NCBI GenBank assembly: GCA_016298065.1
Contig: JAEDDN010000004.1
Span: 55,957 to 119,956 of the forward strand
From: Oscillospiraceae bacterium
GTDB taxonomy: Bacteria > Bacillota > Clostridia > Oscillospirales > Ruminococcaceae
DNA length: 64,000 nt
Direction: 5' to 3'
Position 1 is the first letter of the stretch. Every line of letters starts with the position of its first letter. The translations under genes and the position numbers were made by a program. Under the pieces are notes generated by a model, which ran no database searches, was not told where the DNA came from, and worked only from the letters and a program-made list of their open reading frames with translations. Shown here piece by piece: positions 50,440 to 59,155 of the stretch.

Positions 50440-52584
50440 TTAATAAATACCGAAAAGATGCAGTCCTTGAGTCAACAAAAGGCATATAAGTATACCTAAA
50501 GCGGTGGGAATGATAATGCTAAGTAAGGTCCATTTAAGGCTTTTTGTCTCTTTTCTGATGGTAAGGCAGGTAGTAGAGCAGGGAAAATGCATAAGGGTAA
50601 AAATCAGCATATTTATCGCCGTTACTATTGTCCAGCCGTTATCCACAAATAAGGTCTTTAACTGCGCAAGCGACTCGTATTCGGTTATTGTACCCGTAGA
50701 CATATACGCCATCATAATTATAGGAATTACAATTTCATTTGCAGGAAAACCCAAAATAAAGGCGAGAATAATTACGCCGTCAAGCCCGATCAGGTGTCCA
50801 AAGGGGTCTAATATTCCTGCGATGTAGTTAAGTAGGCTTATATCACCTACGTTTACATTTGCCATTATCCATATAATAACTCCTGCAGGGATAGCGGATA
50901 TAACAGCTCTGCCCAGCACGAAGACAGTGCGATCAAGAAGCGAGCGCACAAGCACCTTTAAAATCTGCGGACGTCTGTAGGGCGGAAGCTCTAATGTAAA
51001 CGAGGAGGGAACGCCCTTTATTATGGTTTTTGAAAGTAGCTTTGAAACCAAAAAGGTAAGGAGTATTCCGAATAAAATTACTGCGGTTAAGATAAGTGCG
51101 GAAAGTGCTGACTGAAATGCAGAGGTAATACCGCAAACCAAAAACATTGAGATTACGGCGATAAGCGCAGGAAACCGCCCGTTACAGGGCACAAAGCAGT
51201 TTGTAAGCGTGGCAATAAGTCTTTCTCTGGGCGAGTCTATTATTCTGCACCCAACAACTCCTGCGGCGTTGCACCCAAACCCCATACACATTGTAAGCGC
51301 TTGCTTTCCGCAGGCGTTAGCCTTTTTAAAGTGATGATCTAAATTAAAAGCCACTCTCGGCAGATATCCGAAATCCTCCAGCAAGGTAAAAAGCGGAAAA
51401 AATATAGCCATAGGCGGAAGCATAACCGCAACTACCCAGCTAACCACACGGTATACGCCGAAAATCAGTATGTTATAGATAGTTTCCGGCGTGTGCAGGT
51501 AGAGTAAAAAGCTACTAAGCTTTGCTTCAAACCATAAGAAAAAGTCCGATAACCACTGTGACGGATAATTTGAAACGGTTATTGTCAGAAAAAATACCCC
51601 TGCAAGCAAAATAAGCATAATGGGTATACCCGTAAGACGTCCCGTGAGAATTTTGTCGAGCTTGCGGTCGTATTTATCAAAAGAGCATTGCTCAAACCTA
51701 ACGCAGTCTGTACAAATTCCCTCCGCCGTTAAAACGATTGAGGCTACGATTTTATCCTTAAGGTTATTTTTGTCTATCCCGTTTTTATTAAGATATTCGT
51801 AAGCATCGTTTAAAGCCTTTATTATGTCCGGGTTTTTAAAAATATCCTCCTTTAAGTAGTCGTTAAGCGATCTTTTGAAGCTGTCATCACAGTCAAGAAG
51901 CCGTAAAGCCAGCCATCTTTTATCAATAGGCGGCAAATTGAAATTATTTAGCACGCCTTTTATATCGTCCAAAACCTTTTCGATAGGCTTTATGTAACGA
52001 ATTTTAAAGGAATCGGAGGCGTTATTTTCTGCCGTTTTTTCTACCGCTTCCAAAAGCTTATCCAAGCCCTCACGGCTTCTGGCGCTTGTTGCTATTACCG
52101 GTATTCCGAGCTGGGCGGAAAGAGAGTCGGTATCAATATATATATGCTTTTTTGCCGCTTCGTCCATTAGATTTAAGCACAAAATTACGTTTTTTGTTAT
52201 TTCAAGCGTTTGTAAAACTAAGTTTAAGTTTCTTTCAAGGCAGGTAGCGTCGCATACCACTATAACTGCCTTGGAGCCTCCGAAGCAGATAAAATCCCTG
52301 GCAACCTCCTCCTCGTGCGAGTGAGCCATAAGCGAATATGTACCGGGCAGGTCTACGAGCAGGTATTCTTTTTTGTTATATGTAAAAGCTCCTAAGGCAG
52401 AGGTTACGGTTTTTCCTGCCCAGTTTCCCGTGTGTTGTCTTAGCCCTGTAAGCGCATTAAAAACAGTACTCTTGCCAACGTTTGGATTTCCTGCTAAGGC
52501 AATTACGGTTTTGTCGTTTGAGTTAATTTTATAAAGCCCTTTATCTATGGCCTTTAAGCCGGTTGACTTTGAGGTTAAGCCCAA
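50440..52584 (-). CDS. feoB: ferrous iron transport protein B
   Basis: FeoB is the GTPase-linked membrane transporter for Fe(II). The 714-aa protein has an N-terminal G domain with G1 GNPNVGKST (32-40), G3 DLPGTYSLMAH and G4 NLMDE, then an inserted helical region (190-290) with a CTDCxxFEQC motif, and two Gate-type membrane halves with GFGCNAAGVVGCRIIDSPRE and PCNGRFPALIAV. The start ATG 52584 follows AGGAGTG. It lies downstream of feoA, and a strong hairpin with a T-run sits between them. Confidence 0.97.
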   Translation of the reverse strand: MGLTSKSTGLKAIDKGLYKINSNDKTVIALAGNPNVGKSTVFNALTGLRQHTGNWAGKTVTSALGAFTYNKKEYLLVDLPGTYSLMAHSHEEEVARDFICFGGSKAVIVVCDATCLERNLNLVLQTLEITKNVILCLNLMDEAAKKHIYIDTDSLSAQLGIPVIATSARSREGLDKLLEAVEKTAENNASDSFKIRYIKPIEKVLDDIKGVLNNFNLPPIDKRWLALRLLDCDDSFKRSLNDYLKEDIFKNPDIIKALNDAYEYLNKNGIDKNNLKDKIVASIVLTAEGICTDCVRFEQCSFDKYDRKLDKILTGRLTGIPIMLILLAGVFFLTITVSNYPSQWLSDFFLWFEAKLSSFLLYLHTPETIYNILIFGVYRVVSWVVAVMLPPMAIFFPLFTLLEDFGYLPRVAFNLDHHFKKANACGKQALTMCMGFGCNAAGVVGCRIIDSPRERLIATLTNCFVPCNGRFPALIAVISMFLVCGITSAFQSALSALILTAVILFGILLTFLVSKLLSKTIIKGVPSSFTLELPPYRRPQILKVLVRSLLDRTVFVLGRAVISAIPAGVIIWIMANVNVGDISLLNYIAGILDPFGHLIGLDGVIILAFILGFPANEIVIPIIMMAYMSTGTITEYESLAQLKTLFVDNGWTIVTAINMLIFTLMHFPCSTTCLTIRKETKSLKWTLLSIIIPTALGILICLLLTQGLHLFGIY

Positions 52585-52597
52585 TTAAATCACTCCT

Positions 52598-52640
52598 ATT
52601 AAAAACATAATCAATGATGGAAGCCACCACTGATTATGTT
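52598..52640 (-). terminator. intrinsic-terminator-like hairpin between feoA and feoB
   Basis: Minus strand: AACATAATCA (52640-52631) pairs with TGATTATGTT (52613-52604), and the inner GTGGTGG and CCATCAT extend the stem to about 17 bp with two G-U, loop CTT. TTTTTAAT follows. The feoB start is 13 nt beyond. Confidence 0.7.
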
Positions 52641-52650
52641 AAATATATTT

Positions 52651-52890
52651 TTAGTTATAATTTAAAACAAATATGTTTTTTGAATCTTGGTTTCTAAGAG
52701 CAATAACGGCTCCCTTTATAAAGTATGCAACAGGATCGCCTGCCGGACTTTTGTATAAGCATTTTATCTTTGTGCCCTCTATTATTCCTATATCCTGTAA
52801 TCTTCTGCGCATACTACCGCTTGATGTAATGTTTATAACCCTTGCTTCTTTGCCGACAGGCAACAGGTTAAGTGACTGTGCCGTCTCCAT
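52651..52890 (-). CDS. feoA: ferrous iron transport protein A
   Basis: FeoA is a small SH3-like cytosolic partner that modulates FeoB. The 79-aa protein reads LNLLPVGKEARVINITSSGS, RRRLQDIGIIEGTKIKCL and GAVIALRNQDSKNIFV, matching the family in size and sequence. The ATG at 52890 has AAAGGA upstream at a longish spacing. feoB follows after 66 nt with a terminator-like hairpin in between. I saw no clear Fur or DtxR box in the 176-nt region upstream. Confidence 0.94.
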   Translation of the reverse strand: METAQSLNLLPVGKEARVINITSSGSMRRRLQDIGIIEGTKIKCLYKSPAGDPVAYFIKGAVIALRNQDSKNIFVLNYN

Positions 52891-53066
52891 AAACAGTATC
52901 CTTTGCCTTTCAGGTAAACTTTAGAATATGTTAATATTCCTGCTATATAGTATGTTTAAGATAAGGTTATGTGACTAAAAGGGTTGCTTTTAAAACCTTG
53001 AAAGAAAAACACTTTTATGCTACAATAAACAGGTAAAAACTTACATAAAATTCGGAGGTTTATACT

Positions 53067-53726
53067 TTGATTTACATAACAGGCGATATGCACGCCGACA
53101 TAACACGCTTTAAGGATAAGTCGCTTAAAAAGCTAAAAAAGGGTGATACGCTTATTGTGTGCGGTGATTTCGGCTTTGTATGGACAGGCTCAAAGCGTGA
53201 AAAAAATACGCTTGACTTTATAGGCAAGCGTAAGTATAACGTCTTATTTGTAGACGGCTGTAACGAAAATTTTAAAGAGCTAAACAGTTACGAAACATCC
53301 GATTGGTGCGGAGGTAAGGTAAAAACCATAAGCGGAAATTTACGATACCTTATGCGAGGCGAAATTTATACCATAGAGGATAAAAAGATTTTTACCTTCG
53401 GAGGCAGTAACAGCATAGAAAAAATAGACGAGGGTGACGATAAAAAAGACTTTGAAATCACAAAGGAACATACTTCACACGGTATAGAAAATTTAGAGTT
53501 AAACGGCGATAAGGTCGATATAATAATAACCCACGACGCTCCGACAAATATAAGGAGCATTTTAGAGTCTGACCAAAAGCAGTCATTTTTTATAAATAAG
53601 TATCTTGATACTATAAGGGATATTACAGATTTTAAGATGTGGTATTTCGGAAAATATCATCAGAATAAAACCATTCCTCCGCATTATCACTGCCTTTTTA
53701 CCGACGTGGTTAAGGTAGAAATATAA
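53067..53726 (+). CDS. calcineurin-like metallophosphoesterase
   Basis: The 219-aa protein carries the two-metal phosphoesterase motifs: GDMHAD near the N-terminus, VCGDFGFVW, FVDGCNEN (the GNHE-type motif with Cys), and ITHDAPTNI, plus a late histidine pair in PPHYHCLF. The substrate is unknown; small intracellular phosphodiesters or nucleotides are typical. TTG 53067 is the start, since GGAGG lies 8 nt upstream. It is a single gene, read toward a MITE-like repeat and a convergent minus-strand cluster. Confidence 0.88.
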   Translation: MIYITGDMHADITRFKDKSLKKLKKGDTLIVCGDFGFVWTGSKREKNTLDFIGKRKYNVLFVDGCNENFKELNSYETSDWCGGKVKTISGNLRYLMRGEIYTIEDKKIFTFGGSNSIEKIDEGDDKKDFEITKEHTSHGIENLELNGDKVDIIITHDAPTNIRSILESDQKQSFFINKYLDTIRDITDFKMWYFGKYHQNKTIPPHYHCLFTDVVKVEI

Positions 53727-53785
53727 TTAAAAAAAGGCATCGGCTCGGCTGTAGGGTGTTTATCGTAAAGAAGGTTAAAGTAAAT

Positions 53786-53953
53786 AAGCCTTCTCCTTGA
53801 GGAGAAGGTGGATTCCCGAAGGGCAAGACGGATTAGGTGTAGGTGCGAATCACCGTTATAAAGCTAAAGCAACTTGCTTTGCTCAGACAATGGCATTTTA
53901 CCACCTCATCAGTTTCGCTGCGCTCAACAGCTTCTCCTTGAGGAGAAGCCTTT
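53786..53953. mobile_element. MITE-like palindromic intergenic repeat
   Basis: The 168-bp unit has near-inverted ends. CTTCTCCTTGAGGAGAAG occurs at both ends (53790-53807 and 53931-53948), and GGTGGATTCC... GACGGATTAGGTG on the left mirrors CACCTCATCAGTTTCGCTGC on the right. It has no coding capacity. Elements with this GGTGGA...GATGAGGTG pattern recur in many gut Clostridia genomes as I recall; copy number here must be checked. Confidence 0.7.
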
Positions 53954-54045
53954 TCTTTTTAGACTTTGTGGCATTACAAAACCTATGCTTGCTGTAGTAT
54001 GAGATACTATAGGCGTTGAAAGAGTCGAAATATAAACTAAAACGC

Positions 54046-54082
54046 AAAGAAGGTGGCTGAGTTAAACTCAGCCACCTTCTTT
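54046..54082. terminator. long hairpin between convergent genes
   Basis: Perfect 17-bp stem: AAAGAAGGTGGCTGAGT (54046-54062) and ACTCAGCCACCTTCTTT (54066-54082), 3-nt loop. Short T/A runs flank both sides, so it can end transcription in both directions. It shares the AAGGTGG word with the nearby MITE-like repeat. Confidence 0.7.
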
Positions 54083-54148
54083 ATGTAGGGAAACGGCGTC
54101 TAATGTCTTTTTTAATCTGTAAAGCAACCTCACTTTACAACGCAATCA

Positions 54149-54694
54149 TTATACTTTAAATCTCTTTTTTAATATAGGGCTTAACTTATAAATATATATC
54201 GAAACCGCCTTGGTTAAGGCTATATCGTAGATAATAAATACTATATTGCCTAAGAATAACATTCCGGGTATACCGAATTTAAAGGCACCAAATTCATTGA
54301 GTAAATCTTTTAAACCGAAAAGATTTATAAGCAAAAAATAAGCCGATACCATAGCAACATTAAAAATTAAAAGCTTTAAAGCCCATTCCAAAAAGCGAAG
54401 CTTTAACTTTTCGAGTAAGCTCTTTACAATAGGGTAATAGCCGAAAAACAAAAAGAATAATACCGATACCTCTCTGCTTGGTACTATAAAAAACGAAATT
54501 AAGCTTACGGCAAAAAAGGCGACAAACGCATATTTATAACCCACTTCGACAACAAGCACCATTAAAACTGCGCCTGCAAGACACGGCAAGGCATATTCGG
54601 CAAAGGGGAAAAACGCTGTGCAAAACAAAAATATAATGCTTATAGCAGAAATTATACCGCAAAAGGCTGTCGTATAGCTTTTTTTCATTTTCAA
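54149..54694 (-). CDS. multi-pass membrane protein of unknown function, 181 aa
   Basis: The protein has about five or six hydrophobic helices and ends in a basic tail (ILKKRFKV). Its size and the layout of the first two helices are like the S components of ECF vitamin transporters or DUF2232-type proteins, but no defining motif is visible, so I leave it unassigned. The start is TTG 54694 (AAAGGA close by) or ATG 54688. It follows the J-domain gene by 15 nt and is the last of a three-gene minus cluster with it and the DUF5685 gene. Confidence 0.6.
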   Translation of the reverse strand: MKMKKSYTTAFCGIISAISIIFLFCTAFFPFAEYALPCLAGAVLMVLVVEVGYKYAFVAFFAVSLISFFIVPSREVSVLFFLFFGYYPIVKSLLEKLKLRFLEWALKLLIFNVAMVSAYFLLINLFGLKDLLNEFGAFKFGIPGMLFLGNIVFIIYDIALTKAVSIYIYKLSPILKKRFKV

Positions 54695-54709
54695 GATGTC
54701 CTTTCCTTC

Positions 54710-55345
54710 CTAACAGCAAAGTCCTCCGCCCATACAGTCACAGCACATATCGGCGCACATAAGTCCGCAGCAGATGTCTAAACAGCCGCAACCGCTTGAG
54801 GTGCGATAGGGATTGGGGTTATTTTGTGAACTCGTACCAAAGTTGCCTTGCCTTTGCCACATAAGCCTGTCGTATGCAGCCTTGTATTCGGGATTAGCAG
54901 GGTCCATATTGCAAGCCGTAGAAAAATGCGACGAAGCGTCCTCAAGCCAGCCCTTGTGAAACATTATAGTGCCCATTAAAAAGTGCCACTCGGCGTTATG
55001 AGCGTTTATCGGCATACCGTTTAAAAGCTCCTCTGCTTCGAAAAGTCTGCCTGACTGTATAAACTGCCTTATGTCGTTAAAGCGTATACCCCCCGAAGAC
55101 TGATAAAAGCCACCGTTATACTGATTGTGAGCATTTTGACTGTACGGATTATTAAGGCGACGCTCGTTCATAATAGTATCAAAAGCGTCGTTTATCTCAC
55201 TCATTTTTTGTGCGGCAACATCTTTAAGCGGACTGTCTGCATAATTGTCCGGATGATATTTTCTGGCAAGTTCACGGTAAGCGTTTTTTATCTGTTCGTC
55301 GGTGTCGCTTTTTTTAACCCCTAAAACGTCATACGGATTCGGCAT
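54710..55345 (-). CDS. J-domain protein with Cys-rich C-terminal tail
   Basis: The 211-aa protein has an N-terminal J domain (NPYDVLGVKKSDTDEQIKNA, HPD at 31-33) that should stimulate a DnaK-type Hsp70. Residues about 92-165 resemble two TPR helices (AEELLNG, WHFLMGTIMFHKGWLEDASS). The last 26 residues hold ten cysteines in pairs (GCGCLDICCGLMCADMCC, then CDC and LCC), which could bind metal or anchor the protein. It is not the full-length DnaJ. The frame overlaps the DUF5685 gene by 17 nt, so the two are coupled. Confidence 0.88.
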   Translation of the reverse strand: MPNPYDVLGVKKSDTDEQIKNAYRELARKYHPDNYADSPLKDVAAQKMSEINDAFDTIMNERRLNNPYSQNAHNQYNGGFYQSSGGIRFNDIRQFIQSGRLFEAEELLNGMPINAHNAEWHFLMGTIMFHKGWLEDASSHFSTACNMDPANPEYKAAYDRLMWQRQGNFGTSSQNNPNPYRTSSGCGCLDICCGLMCADMCCDCMGGGLCC

Positions 55346-56219
55346 AACTTTTTTCCTTTCTGTTATTTTTTTCTAAAACTCTTTTCAGTTCGGCTTTAAA
55401 GCCCAAGTATATAATGTTGTCAAGAATACTCTTGTAGTTTTTTATTTCTATAAGCTCATAGCTTGCCGCAAGCTGACCTAAGGTTAAATTTATAGCCTCT
55501 TTTGCATATTCTTTTATTTCGGCTAAGTTAATATTCTTAGTATCTGCACTAAATTTTTGGATAAACGGGTTAAAGGTGTTTGCCTTTACATCTTCCTCTA
55601 AATCGTCGAGGGCGTCCATAAAGTATATATATCTGCCCAAAAGATACCCGAAGTGCGCTAACACTTGATTTTGCGCTTCGTTAGGAGAAATGAGCACACA
55701 AAGCTGTGATAAAGCTTTTGCGGTAGGCTCTGCGGCGGCGTCAATGCTGTAGCTTTCGCCTTTTTCGACTTTTAGCTGATTTGATATATATGTTTTAAAT
55801 ATATCGTCAACGTTTTTATAAAGCTTTTTTGCCTTTTTGTGTTTTAAGGCAAAAAACGGATAAACAAAAATAAGCTTTAATTTTTTTAAAAAAGAGCCGT
55901 CGATAAAATTATCCTTTAGCTTATAATAGCTTATTATCATAGAACAGGCGGCGCAAAACTCAAGCTCCTTGCAGCCTTTAAAGCAAAGTTTTTTCCTAAA
56001 AGGCTTTGCTATACATCTGCTTTGCTCAAAGCCTACACTTTCGTCTTTAAGAGAGAGCATCAAAACGGATAAAAAGGTTAAGTCATAGCTTAAGCCTAGT
56101 CGTGAAAGCTGACCGAAGGATTTGCCAAGTTGTTTGCAAAGTCCGCAGTAAACGCCTCTGTAGCAGTCGTATTCGCATATTTTCATTTCAGGCTTAAAGA
56201 CTTTTACATAACCGAACAA
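55329..56219 (-). CDS. DUF5685-family protein
   Basis: The 296-aa protein matches DUF5685, a family of unknown function. Its N-terminus has a Cys set (C15, C19, C25, C28 in ICEYDCYRGVYCGLCKQLG) and a second set around 79-92 (CFKGCKELEFCAAC). The C-terminal half is helical and has two acidic motifs, LKDNFIDG (102-108) and MDALDDLEED (201-210), about 100 residues apart on helices, as in class I isoprenoid synthases. It leads the minus cluster and overlaps the J-domain gene by 17 nt. A relation to terpenoid enzymes is inference. Confidence 0.75.
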   Translation of the reverse strand: MFGYVKVFKPEMKICEYDCYRGVYCGLCKQLGKSFGQLSRLGLSYDLTFLSVLMLSLKDESVGFEQSRCIAKPFRKKLCFKGCKELEFCAACSMIISYYKLKDNFIDGSFLKKLKLIFVYPFFALKHKKAKKLYKNVDDIFKTYISNQLKVEKGESYSIDAAAEPTAKALSQLCVLISPNEAQNQVLAHFGYLLGRYIYFMDALDDLEEDVKANTFNPFIQKFSADTKNINLAEIKEYAKEAINLTLGQLAASYELIEIKNYKSILDNIIYLGFKAELKRVLEKNNRKEKSYAESV

Positions 56220-56348
56220 CGCTTTCCCTCCAATTTATCCTTATAAAATTATATTACTTTAACTTTAGATAAAAATTATTACTAAAATGTAAAATAAAAT
56301 ACAATAAAAAAAGAATTTAATAAAAATGTTGTCGCTCATTAAAATAAA

Positions 56349-56377
56349 TTGAGTTTTTATCCGGATTTTGTTATTAT
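56349..56377 (+). promoter_or_regulatory. possible promoter of the methyltransferase-trmL pair
   Basis: TTGAGT (56349-56354), 17 bp, TATTAT (56372-56377). Both boxes deviate from consensus. Confidence 0.4.
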
Positions 56378-56410
56378 AAATGTGATATGTTTTTTCTAAG
56401 GGGCAATATT

Positions 56411-57205
56411 ATGGAAATCATAAATCATAATATAGACAGCGGAAAACCGTTTAACTTCGGCAGGACATCATCTGATTATGCAAAATACCGTGACATTTAC
56501 CCACCTGTATTCTATCAAAAAATCGTAGACAGAGGGCTTTGCGCAGACGGACAGCGTGTACTTGATTTAGGAACGGGAACGGGTGTGCTTCCTCGGAATA
56601 TGTATCGTTTTGGTGCCCAATGGACTGCTGTAGATATATCGGAAAATCAGATTCAACAGGCGAAAAAACTGGCGTTTAAGGAAAATATGAAAATTGACTT
56701 TTTAACTTGTGCAACAGAAGATATTTATTTTGCTGATAAGACCTTTGATGTGATAACCGCCTGTCAATGCTTTTGGTATTTTAATCACGATGTAGTTATG
56801 TCGAAACTTGCAAAAATACTAAAAGATAACGGAAAGCTCCTTATATTATATATGGCTTGGCTACCGTTTGAGGATAACATAGCAGGACAAAGCGAACAGC
56901 TTGTCTTGAAATATAATCCTGTTTGGTCGGGTGCAGGAGAAACCCGAAAACCAATATATATACCTGATGTCTACAAACAGTATTTTGAACTTATTGATCA
57001 CGAAGAATATGATCTGAATGTTCATTTCACAAGGGAAAGCTGGCACGGCAGAATGAAAGCCTGTCGTGGTGTAGGCGCATCGTTAAGCGAAGCTGAGCTA
57101 AGCTCTTGGGATAAAGAACATAAGAAATTACTTTATAAGATTGCTCCTAGTGAATTTGATGTACTTCACTACGCTGCATTAGCGGTGTTGAAGAAAAGAG
57201 GGTAA
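56411..57205 (+). CDS. class I SAM-dependent methyltransferase
   Basis: The 264-aa protein has the SAM-binding motif I LDLGTGTGVLPR (51-62), then VDISENQIQQAKKLA and TCATEDIYFADKTFDVITAC as motifs II and III, as in the Methyltransf_11/UbiE-like group. The substrate is unknown, and small molecules are usual. ATG 56411 follows TAAGGGG; an open frame from 56387 has no SD. It is only 3 nt before trmL, so the pair may be translationally coupled, although trmL commonly stands without it. Confidence 0.88.
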   Translation: MEIINHNIDSGKPFNFGRTSSDYAKYRDIYPPVFYQKIVDRGLCADGQRVLDLGTGTGVLPRNMYRFGAQWTAVDISENQIQQAKKLAFKENMKIDFLTCATEDIYFADKTFDVITACQCFWYFNHDVVMSKLAKILKDNGKLLILYMAWLPFEDNIAGQSEQLVLKYNPVWSGAGETRKPIYIPDVYKQYFELIDHEEYDLNVHFTRESWHGRMKACRGVGASLSEAELSSWDKEHKKLLYKIAPSEFDVLHYAALAVLKKRG

Positions 57206-57208
57206 ATA

Positions 57209-57709
57209 ATGAAAGAATTAAATATTGTACTTGTCGAACCGCAAATACCGCAAAATACGGGGAATATTGCCAGAACCTGTGCCGCTACGGGTGCAAGACT
57301 GCATATAGTTAAGCCTATGGGCTTTAAGATTGACGACAAAAAGCTAAAGCGAGCAGGTCTTGACTACTGGTATCTTTTAGACATAACGTATTATGAAAAT
57401 TTAGGTGAGTTTTTCAGTAAAAATGAGGGCGAGTTTTTTTATTTTACGACAAAGGGAGAAAATATATACTCAGACGTAACCTATCCCGATAAGGCGTATA
57501 TTGTGTTCGGGCGTGAGGACGCAGGGCTTGATGAAAAACTGCTTTACGATAATCCCAAAAACTGTGTGAGAGTGCCTATGATAGAAGAAGCGAGAAGTCT
57601 AAATCTTTCTAATACCGTAGCCTTGGCGGCTTACGAGGTTTTAAGACAATGGAATTTTCCAAACCTTTTGGTTAAGGGCAAGCTTACAAAATTTACATGG
57701 GGCGAATGA
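57209..57709 (+). CDS. trmL: tRNA (cytidine(34)-2'-O)-methyltransferase
   Basis: TrmL methylates the wobble base of leucine tRNAs with a SPOUT fold. The 166-aa protein shows LVEPQIPQNTGNIARTCAAT, FGREDAGLDEKL and SLNLSNTVALAAYEVLRQW, the three family motifs, and its size is as expected for the minimal SPOUT form. The start ATG 57209 follows the methyltransferase stop by 3 nt. A tRNA-Leu gene is in this window at 50.2 kb. Confidence 0.95.
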   Translation: MKELNIVLVEPQIPQNTGNIARTCAATGARLHIVKPMGFKIDDKKLKRAGLDYWYLLDITYYENLGEFFSKNEGEFFYFTTKGENIYSDVTYPDKAYIVFGREDAGLDEKLLYDNPKNCVRVPMIEEARSLNLSNTVALAAYEVLRQWNFPNLLVKGKLTKFTWGE

Positions 57710-57795
57710 CGAGAGGCAGAGCATATAATTTGACTTTATATAAGTTTCTTGCTAAAATTTATTATTAAATGAAAGATTTTTAAGGAGTGCTTGAA

Positions 57796-59070
57796 TTGGG
57801 AGACGGTCCGGCGTTTTATTATATTTTTATTATTGCAATGGTGGTTTTGTCGGCATTTTTTTCAGCTACCGAAACCGCTTTTTCGAGCGTCAGTCAGATA
57901 AAGCTAAAAAATAAAATTGCAAACGGCAACAAAAAAGCGGAAAAAACGCTTAAAATTGCACAGGATTACGACCGTACTCTGTCAGCGATTTTGATAGGAA
58001 ATAATATAGTAAATATTGCCGCCGCATCAGTCGGAACCTTAGTGTTTACCTTGCAGTTCGGAGAGTCGGGCGCAGTTATATCAACTGTAGTAATAACAGT
58101 ACTTATACTTATATTCGGCGAGGTTTTGCCTAAGTCCGTAGCCAAGGAAAATCCCGAAAAGGTGGCTATTGGGGTTTCGGGAATGCTTAAGGCGTTAATC
58201 GTGCTGTTTACGCCGGTTATATTTTTATTCGTTTCTTTAAAAAAAATAGTAAGAAAGATTACGGGTGGCAGCGCCGATAATCCTGTTGTAACCGAGCAGG
58301 AATTAAAAGTGTTAATCGAGGAAAGCGAAAATCAGGGCGTTTTGGAACAGCAGGAAAGCGAGCTTGTAATGTCTGCGCTTGATTTTGATGAAACTACGGT
58401 GCGTGAGGTACTAACCCCAAGAGTAGACGTTACAGCAGTTGATGCAAATTCATCAGCCGAGCAGGTTAAAAATTTATTTATTGAGCAAGGCTATTCAAGA
58501 CTTCCGGTTTATAGCGGAAGCATTGACACAATAGTGGGTGTAATACACAATAAGGACTTTTTCAGGTCATATATATCGGATAAAAATGTTGAACTTAAAA
58601 GCATTATGCAACATGTTATTTTCGTGCCGGCTACAATGAAAATATCACAACTTTTAAAGGAATTTCAAAAACAGAAAACCCACATGGCGATAGTCAGCGA
58701 CCAGTATGGAGGAACTATAGGAATAGTTACTCTTGAAGATATTATAGAAGAATTGGTCGGCGAGATTTGGGACGAAAGCGATGAAGTAGAATACGATATA
58801 ATAAAGCTTTCGGAAAATAAATATAAAGTTTCGGGTGATATGAACCCGCTTGATTTTTTTGAGAAAATAAACTTTGATTATAAAAAATCGGGCTACAATT
58901 ATAACGTAAGCTCAATAAGCGGTTGGGTTTTGGAAAAATTCGAGCGCATACCGCAGGTAAATGAAAGCTTTAGCTTTGACAGCCTTGATATAAAGGTAAC
59001 GGAAATTGAAAAAAATCGTATAATATCTGTTGAGGTAACAAACAATCAGCCGTGTGATAATCCACAATAA
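57796..59070 (+). CDS. CorC/HlyC-type CNNM-CBS membrane protein
   Basis: The protein (about 424 aa) has an N-terminal CNNM/DUF21 domain with about four helices (VVLSAFFSATETAFSSVSQI; FGEVLPKSVAKENPEK), a pair of CBS domains (VREVLTPRVDVTAVDANSSA; FVPATMKISQLLKEF and GGTIGIVTLEDIIEELVGEI), and a C-terminal CorC/HlyC domain from about residue 335. Such proteins move or regulate Mg2+ or other cations; the family has a hemolysin misnomer. TTG 57796 is preferred because AAGGAG lies 8 nt upstream; a GTG at 57787 overlaps that site. Confidence 0.92.
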   Translation: MGDGPAFYYIFIIAMVVLSAFFSATETAFSSVSQIKLKNKIANGNKKAEKTLKIAQDYDRTLSAILIGNNIVNIAAASVGTLVFTLQFGESGAVISTVVITVLILIFGEVLPKSVAKENPEKVAIGVSGMLKALIVLFTPVIFLFVSLKKIVRKITGGSADNPVVTEQELKVLIEESENQGVLEQQESELVMSALDFDETTVREVLTPRVDVTAVDANSSAEQVKNLFIEQGYSRLPVYSGSIDTIVGVIHNKDFFRSYISDKNVELKSIMQHVIFVPATMKISQLLKEFQKQKTHMAIVSDQYGGTIGIVTLEDIIEELVGEIWDESDEVEYDIIKLSENKYKVSGDMNPLDFFEKINFDYKKSGYNYNVSSISGWVLEKFERIPQVNESFSFDSLDIKVTEIEKNRIISVEVTNNQPCDNPQ

Positions 59071-59119
59071 ATAAAAACTTAAAATCCGGCAAATCATCTG
59101 CCGATAAAAGATGATGACG

Positions 59120-59140
59120 GCCTGTGTTAAAAACACAGGC
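59120..59140. repeat. perfect hairpin before ispD
   Basis: GCCTGTGTT (59120-59128) and AACACAGGC (59132-59140), a 9-bp stem with loop AAA. No T-run follows. It is directly before the ispD Shine-Dalgarno (AAGGGG, 59145-59150). Confidence 0.6.
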
Positions 59141-59155
59141 AACTAAGGGGAAAAT

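Noticed and set aside
52891..53066. Fur or DtxR operator upstream of feoA
   Set aside because: I looked for the GATAAT-type and TTAGGTTAGSC-type dyads and found only weak A/T matches.
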